Shown here: piece after piece, positions 58,803 to 64,000 of the stretch
Position numbering within the stretch: the stretch's first letter is position 1
How the letters are laid out: each line of letters starts with the position of its first letter
NCBI GenBank assembly: GCA_026874595.1
Contig: CM049315.1
Location: 34,550,164-34,614,163 of the forward strand
Reading direction: 5' to 3'
Source: Sipunculus nudus
Taxonomy: Eukaryota; Annelida; Sipuncula; Golfingiida; Sipunculidae
DNA: 64,000 nucleotides
Notes under the pieces: model-generated
Seen by the model: only the letters and a program-made list of their open reading frames with translations
Told to the model about the DNA's origin: nothing
The model's database searches: none
Translations under genes and position numbers: made by a program

Positions 58803-59160
58803 TTTTTAAGTGAAGGTCCATGGCCTATTGTCATATGGCACTGTGTATGGAGTGAGAATGAAGGTTATATATGAATACCAAACAATAGGAATGACATGTT
58901 ATTATGAAGCCTTCTGGATTTCATGTATTATATACATGGGGCTGGGATAAACAGAACGCATACCCTGTTGTCAGCTAAAACACAAGAGTGAATCTGTGAG
59001 GTTCTTTTATTCACCATTTTGCATCGATTTGCTTTTGATGCCACTTAATTATGTCCAATCTACTAGACCGAGCATGCTTGGCCATAATAAACCAGAAAGG
59101 ATTTGAATTCAAAACTATAAATATCCACTGATGCACTTAATGAACAGTTTTTTACTAAAA
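58803..59160 (-). mobile_element. SINE-2 copy B, diverged, with an expanded junction
   Basis: Aligns with 53155-53442 in the same orientation: GTCCATGGCCTATTG, GGCACTGTGTATGGAGTGAG, ATGACATGTTATTATGAAGC, TTCTGGAT, GAGTGAATCTGTGAGGTTC. About 60 bp more separates the body from the degraded tRNA head, whose B-box remnant is at about 59099-59110 and A-box remnant at about 59125-59146. The minus-strand 3' end runs into CTTAAAAATAG, paralleling copy A. Confidence 0.7.
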
Positions 59161-59416
59161 CCTCTAAGTGCTCGTTTAGTGCTCACAGTCAAACCAAGGA
59201 AAGCATTGATTTGATTTAATTAATACAAACTGTTAACATGAGAGTTTTAATCCTCCATCATTGTTATTATTAAGCTTGGCAGTAATTGAAAATCCTGAAA
59301 ACTCACTATTCTCCTAATCTACCTAACCGTCCCTATCTTCACTAAACAATTCAAAAACCTCTCATTTAATTTCTAAACCAATTCCAGAAATATTATGTCA
59401 AATTCATTTTATGATA
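59161..59416. other. Unique sequence, nothing recognised
   Basis: Plain AT-rich DNA between the SINE and the MITE. Confidence 0.5.
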
Positions 59417-59576
59417 GAGTGGGACCTGTGTGAAAGATCACCTGTCTTTTGAAACCACCCTTGGGTGAACCGAAAGCATTCATGTTGATTATAACTGACC
59501 TACCTAATAAGACCACCTGAGAATAAAGACCACTTTGGCCAGTCCCATAGGTGATCTAATAACACAGGTTTCACTG
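59417..59576. mobile_element. 160-bp MITE, Tigger-like, TA target duplication
   Basis: The left end GAGTGGGACCTGTGTGAAAG and the inverse right end CAGTGAAACCTGTGTTATTA are both followed by AGATCACCT. TA flanks both sides (59415-59416 and 59577-59578). The subterminal phrase GACCACTTTGGCCAGTCCC (59528-59546) parallels GACCACTTTGCTTGGTCCC in the pogo/Tigger element (24251-24269), supporting membership in the same superfamily. Confidence 0.8.
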
Positions 59577-59578
59577 TA

Positions 59579-61739
59579 ACATTATTTGGACAATAAATTC
59601 AAATTTAAAACAATATATATATGATATAGGTATATAGATGACTGCATGGTCACAATAAATATTAGATCTAAGACAAGGTCATTCTAGCATTCTACTTTGA
59701 TCAGTTGACCTACTTTCACTTCATTTACCATCATGAAGTCTATAGGTTACAGCTACACCATCATTATCTCATAATTGCTGGCAGGAATCTCTGTGTTTCT
59801 GCTCGTATGGTTTTACAGGCATTAACAAGACAGCATCTTGCAGCTCTAATTGGACTGGGTCCACCTAACCACTGTTAATCACTGCTGGTCATCGCACTCT
59901 CTTGACCAGGTTATGATCTCTCTAGTTTCAGTTGCATCCTGGGAAAAGAGCAGTCCAAATTCTCAAAGGACCTCCTTACGCATCTGATGTCAACCTTCAT
60001 AGGAAGCCCCGAGTTTAATCACTTTCAGTTGTACACAAAATCACAGACCAAGTTTGATTTGTTAATTACATGGGTAATTTTCACCTCAGCCTACAGCCAC
60101 CATATTGGTAATACTATACATGTTGTCATACACTGGATATTTAGTGTCATCAACTAACTCCTAAACTTGGATATAACAATAAAAGATTTTATAATGATTA
60201 TATTATGCAATATAAGGAAACCCCTGTAACTTACATTATAACTTTACCATTACATAAATCTATCATCGGGGAAGATTCTGAACAAATATTTATTTTCTTG
60301 ATATTTTCATGTATACAAAGCATATTTGAGTGGTTTAGGTATGTTTGATACTTGTATCTGTGTATGAATATAAAGGTTGTTTTGGAACTTAATCTTATAT
60401 CCCTAATATTTAATTCTTTAATATCTGTTGGTTTAAACAGCATCTAATACTGACAAGTATGAAAGTTCTTACACTCTTTTTTCAAAATCTCTTGTTTTAA
60501 TAGCCCCTGTTAATGACCACCTGACATTCAAGGCATTTATAATATCTTGTTTTAATTCTAATACTTTCTATGCTGGTATAGCTTTGACAAAATATAAATT
60601 ATATCTATAAATCAGTGATGGAGTCAGGTGGCATACAGAATCTCATTAAAGGTATGGGGCCTCTGCACCTGTAGTAGAGTGGTCAATTTGTGAGAGACAT
60701 AATCACAATAGACCAGGCCACCTGGGGTCCCCCGTCAGTTTTGGATTTATATAATCATTCAATGTTCATGTATCTGTGAAATATTTGACAAGAAGACACA
60801 TACAAAAGTAGGAGTACTCTGACTTATAACAAAAGATACATTTCATTGACAAACTTCTTGTTTCCTTTAGGAGTGACAGAATGAAGGAGTATTGGTGATT
60901 TTGAGGATGTGGGAGCACAACCTGAACACTGGTCTGAGAAGGAAACCATGTGTACTCATTCTATCTTTATTATATTTGTCTTTAATTCTTATTAGTTTCA
61001 ATATATGCATGTGTAGGATTGGTATCATCAAGATATCACAGAAGCCATCCTAAGGCAGTTAAAGGGACCAATTCACTTACCAGGTACAATAAATATACAT
61101 GATAGTGTTTTCTCCATAAAATATAGTAAGCTTTCTGCAAATATTTTGTTCTAAACCCTTTGCTTACTTTTGTACACTGGTGGAAAAAACTTGCACAGGG
61201 TGCAATCAGGGGTGCAAAATGTAAGCATAGCCCACATATCACCTGGTGGCCATACTGCGTGACTTCACAAAGCAACTGTGTTTCTTCTGTACTTCCTTTT
61301 TCCAGTTACTTCTTCTTGTTTAAGAGTTGTCACACATCTAGTCATGCACACAGTCTTGTCATGGTAAACAGACACGCATGGACTGTGTTTACTCACACAC
61401 TGAACCATAACAATTTATAAAACAGGTGAACTGCATATGGTAAATCCGAGTGCCAGGATGGTTTTGCTGGGAAAAATGTTGTATTCAGCCAAAATGAACT
61501 AATGGCATGAGATTACACACATTTTATTGCAAATGATTATGAACCTTTCAGCTAAAAAAATAAACAAGGTCCAAATTAATATAAAACTAGAAAATGTCCA
61601 GAGGACTGGATTACTCGCCAAACTGGAATGGGAGAAATGTGTAATTTGGCTGGTTTAATAGCATGAGAAGTTGGACAAAGTTATCTGAGAATGCATAAAA
61701 ATTCAAATCAGGCAAGAAAACTCTCAACAATAACATACA
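59579..61739. other. Unique sequence, nothing recognised
   Basis: 59760-60020 is slightly GC-richer. A CTTGTTTTAAT word repeats at 60491 and 60549 only. The opposing frames 61036-61275 and 61160-61420 overlap each other and have no domain. Confidence 0.45.
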
Positions 61740-62545
61740 CATGCGTTATTGATAAGAGGCGGATCCCAATAACTCATTTTTAGATATTGCATGACATATG
61801 AAATATAAATGTCAATTATGAAAAACTCATAAAAAAAAAAAAAAAAATCGCTGAGGTGTGACAGAATCATTATCTTTCAGGAATCCAATAAGAAACAGTC
61901 AGTTTATTAATTTGAAATGGATATGAGTTAGTTTTAAGATATCGCATTGCATATAAAATGTAAAAAAAAAAAACAGAAACAATTCATGTGTGTGCAAAAC
62001 CTAATCAGGTCTGGAGACTCATATGATGCATCTGTAACTATGGTTAGAAGTAGATCAGAGTAAAACTTTAAAAATGTTGCATTGCATAAAAAAGGGGGGT
62101 TGAGGTTTCACTGTAGGATTGCAGAAGGTCTGTATATTTTGACAAACATGGAACACTGTCCTCTTTTTGCCTGACATCTAAAGGAGACATGCATTTGAGT
62201 GATAGTTTTTTAAATCTTGTATTGCATATGAGATGTTAAGAATTTCAAAATTCATATAAATGCAAAAAAATTAAGAATTCATGAAAAATCCAAAAGGATC
62301 CTTGAAGTGTGAATGACACCTTATCAGCTCTGGAGACCCATTGGATGCACCTGCTACTATAAAAAGAAGTAGATCCAAGTAAAACTTCTTGCGAACTAGT
62401 TTTGTGTACAAAAAGTAAAATTTTTGTATAAACAAATTTAAAAAAAATACAAAAATCATTCAAGTGTGACCAAAATCTAATCAACTCTGGAACCAATAAG
62501 ATGCACCTGCTACTATAATTAGAAGTAGATCTGGTTTCTTTCTAA
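61740..62545. repeat. Decayed tandem array, about six units of ~130-200 bp
   Basis: Recurring ordered blocks: AAGTGTGACCAAAATCTAATC, CTCTGGAGACCCATTGGATG, CACCTGCTACTATAATTAG, AAGTAGATC, AGTAAAACTT, ATTGCATTGCATATGAAATG, then an A-rich stretch ending AATTCAT. Well-preserved units start near 61857, 61988, 62305 and 62462; partial units occur at 61760 and 62190. It includes an A17 run at 61831-61847. The 83- and 62-codon minus-strand frames here are by-products. Confidence 0.7.
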
Positions 62546-64000
62546 ACATTTTCTATTGAGTTTTTTTGGTATATTTTGTAGGACCATTTTTGGGTGGTTC
62601 TGAAAGAATATGGTCTGTGGTCCCAATAAATAAGGATGCACTCAGGAGATTCCAGACTTAACATTGGTTGGTCTCAGATATCTTACATGATAGAATGCTA
62701 AAGGAGAAAGAGTTTAGAAATTTATGTGCCACAGAGACATCTGGTGTCAGTCCCAGGAACTAATTATCTATATTACCATGGACTCTCACTGGACCAATAG
62801 ACAGCAGTTAGGGTTTGTACACCTGTCTCTTAACAAACTTCAAGGACTTATCAAGTTAAAAGGAGAATACCTTGTAAAGTTTGAAAATATTATACCAACT
62901 GACGTAACTAATAGTTACATGGCCCAGCTATACATAAAAGCTCCATATTCTTGTTGAATGTCACAGTTTGAAAGAAAAGATTCCAGAAGAAAAGAATAAA
63001 TTATCACATGCAAAAAAAAACAAAATATTCAAGCACAGAGTTATTGCAGTAGATCATATATCAGTAAATGTCCTCACCTGCATCAGTTTCAAATATGGTA
63101 TGTACAGGCCATTTTTAGAATTTTTGAACTCTGACAGTAACACTATATTAAATTGTCTTGTGTTATTCTGAAAAATCTTATAAGAATACAAAAAATTCTA
63201 GTGCCATCCATGATACAATGGTCACACATAATGAAGCAAGGCTGATAAATAACTGTCACACACATGTGTGAACATCTAACAACCTGTCTTTCATCTCCTG
63301 AACATGAAATTATATCTATTTAACATGTAGAGGTGATTAAGATAAAGTCAAAAGACACATTAAAACACAAAAGCGAATATTTAAAAGAATGTACAGAAAT
63401 TTGCCAATGGCACATGTAATACTCTGTAACAGAAACCATACCTACAATAAAACATTTGGGAACTGGTATGGTGCATGACCTTAATTTGTCACTGCCTGGT
63501 GAAAGCTAGGGTTATAATTGAAAATGTGTACCATTACGAGTAACCAGATTTATGTGTGTTTCCACATTCTGCAGATGAAGAATTCAAAATTTCAGTCCAT
63601 TACCATCTGACCAGTAATGCTTTATTTGCCTTATTTGGAACTGTTTCCAGGTTTCTTTTATAGATGAAGAGAAATGTGTTCTAAATCAAGTACTTTTTCA
63701 TCTTGTTTTCTTCTATTCCTTTTAAACTATTTTCTAATAAAGGGTAGAATTCATAGGAGACAAGTTTAATTTCCAAGCAGCCAACAGCATTACCTAAAAT
63801 TTGTACAAATAAAGCACAAAGTCCAGAGTGCAACTAAATATTTCCAGAGGCTTGGTTCTTCTGCATGGAGACTACATGGTTGTCACGGAGACAGAGGGAG
63901 CCTGGCAGGCCATGAGACAAGGAGTCTATTACACTAATCTTGGCTGACAATGCCGTGTATTGAACTCTCTGCTCTCTGTAACATGCCTGTCACAAACGTA
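62546..64000. other. Unique sequence to the end of the window
   Basis: No gene is recognised. 63830-64000 is GC-richer and contains GTTGTCACGGAGAC (63879-63892), a full match to the RFX X-box pattern RYYNYY-N2-RRNRAC. Frames at 62724-63171 have no domain. Confidence 0.45.
63879..63892. promoter_or_regulatory. X-box-like (RFX-type) motif
   Basis: GTTGTCACGGAGAC fits RYYNYY-N2-RRNRAC. X-boxes are bound by RFX factors, often at ciliary genes. It sits in a GC-richer patch at the window edge; function is inferred from the motif alone. Confidence 0.25.

Overview
This window looks like non-coding nuclear DNA from an animal, most likely a lophotrochozoan and probably a mollusc. It is AT-rich and peppered with (TA)n runs. 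It has no long open reading frame, no bacterial gene spacing, and many diverged copies of short dispersed repeats: tRNA-derived SINEs with a conserved core, TA-target inverted-repeat MITEs, a pogo/Tigger-type transposon remnant, and several decayed tandem arrays. The taxonomic guess rests on the general style of these repeats and was not checked by any search.

No complete protein-coding gene can be supported. ATG-started frames of 60-130 codons occur throughout, but the ones I examined are chance frames, low-complexity sequence or repeat sequence. The best coding candidate is a 99-bp minus-strand exon at 15281-15379, with an acceptor and a GTATGT donor exactly flanking one open, GNN-rich frame. 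A weaker 27-bp micro-exon candidate lies on the same strand at 5227-5253. If real, the window is mostly intron or gene desert of a minus-strand gene that I cannot name.

Layout. 0-5 kb: purine microsatellite, SINE-1 copy A, a hairpin repeat and simple repeats. 5-13.7 kb: mostly unique sequence with GC-richer islands and repeat R2 copy A. 13.75-14.75 kb: a 36-bp satellite with an alternating A/B higher-order pattern, followed directly by R2 copy B. 14.9-17.8 kb: a cluster of CACCTG/CAGGTG E-boxes, the exon candidate and a homeodomain-motif-rich island. 24.2-25.3 kb: internally deleted pogo/Tigger element keeping a frameshifted piece of the transposase DNA-binding domain. 30.8-32.4 kb: a 312-bp multi-palindromic foldback element, a 402-bp MITE and a decayed ~55-bp tandem array. 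39.1-40 kb: a TIR element and a locally repetitive block. 47.1-48.9 kb: SINE-1 copy B, a decayed ~158-bp array whose four copies all keep the nuclear-receptor palindrome AGGTCACCATGACCT, and a nine-copy 22-bp minisatellite. 53.1-59.6 kb: SINE-2 copies A and B, four inverted-repeat MITEs and a ~95-bp decayed tandem array. 61.7-62.5 kb: another decayed tandem array.

Nothing here forms an operon, a CRISPR array or a viral genome. The most interesting signals are the nuclear-receptor palindrome array, the foldback element, the palindrome-rich MITE at 56.5 kb, the E-box cluster and the isolated exon candidate. All of them come from reading the sequence by eye. Conservation, transcription and family assignments need the tests named under each finding.
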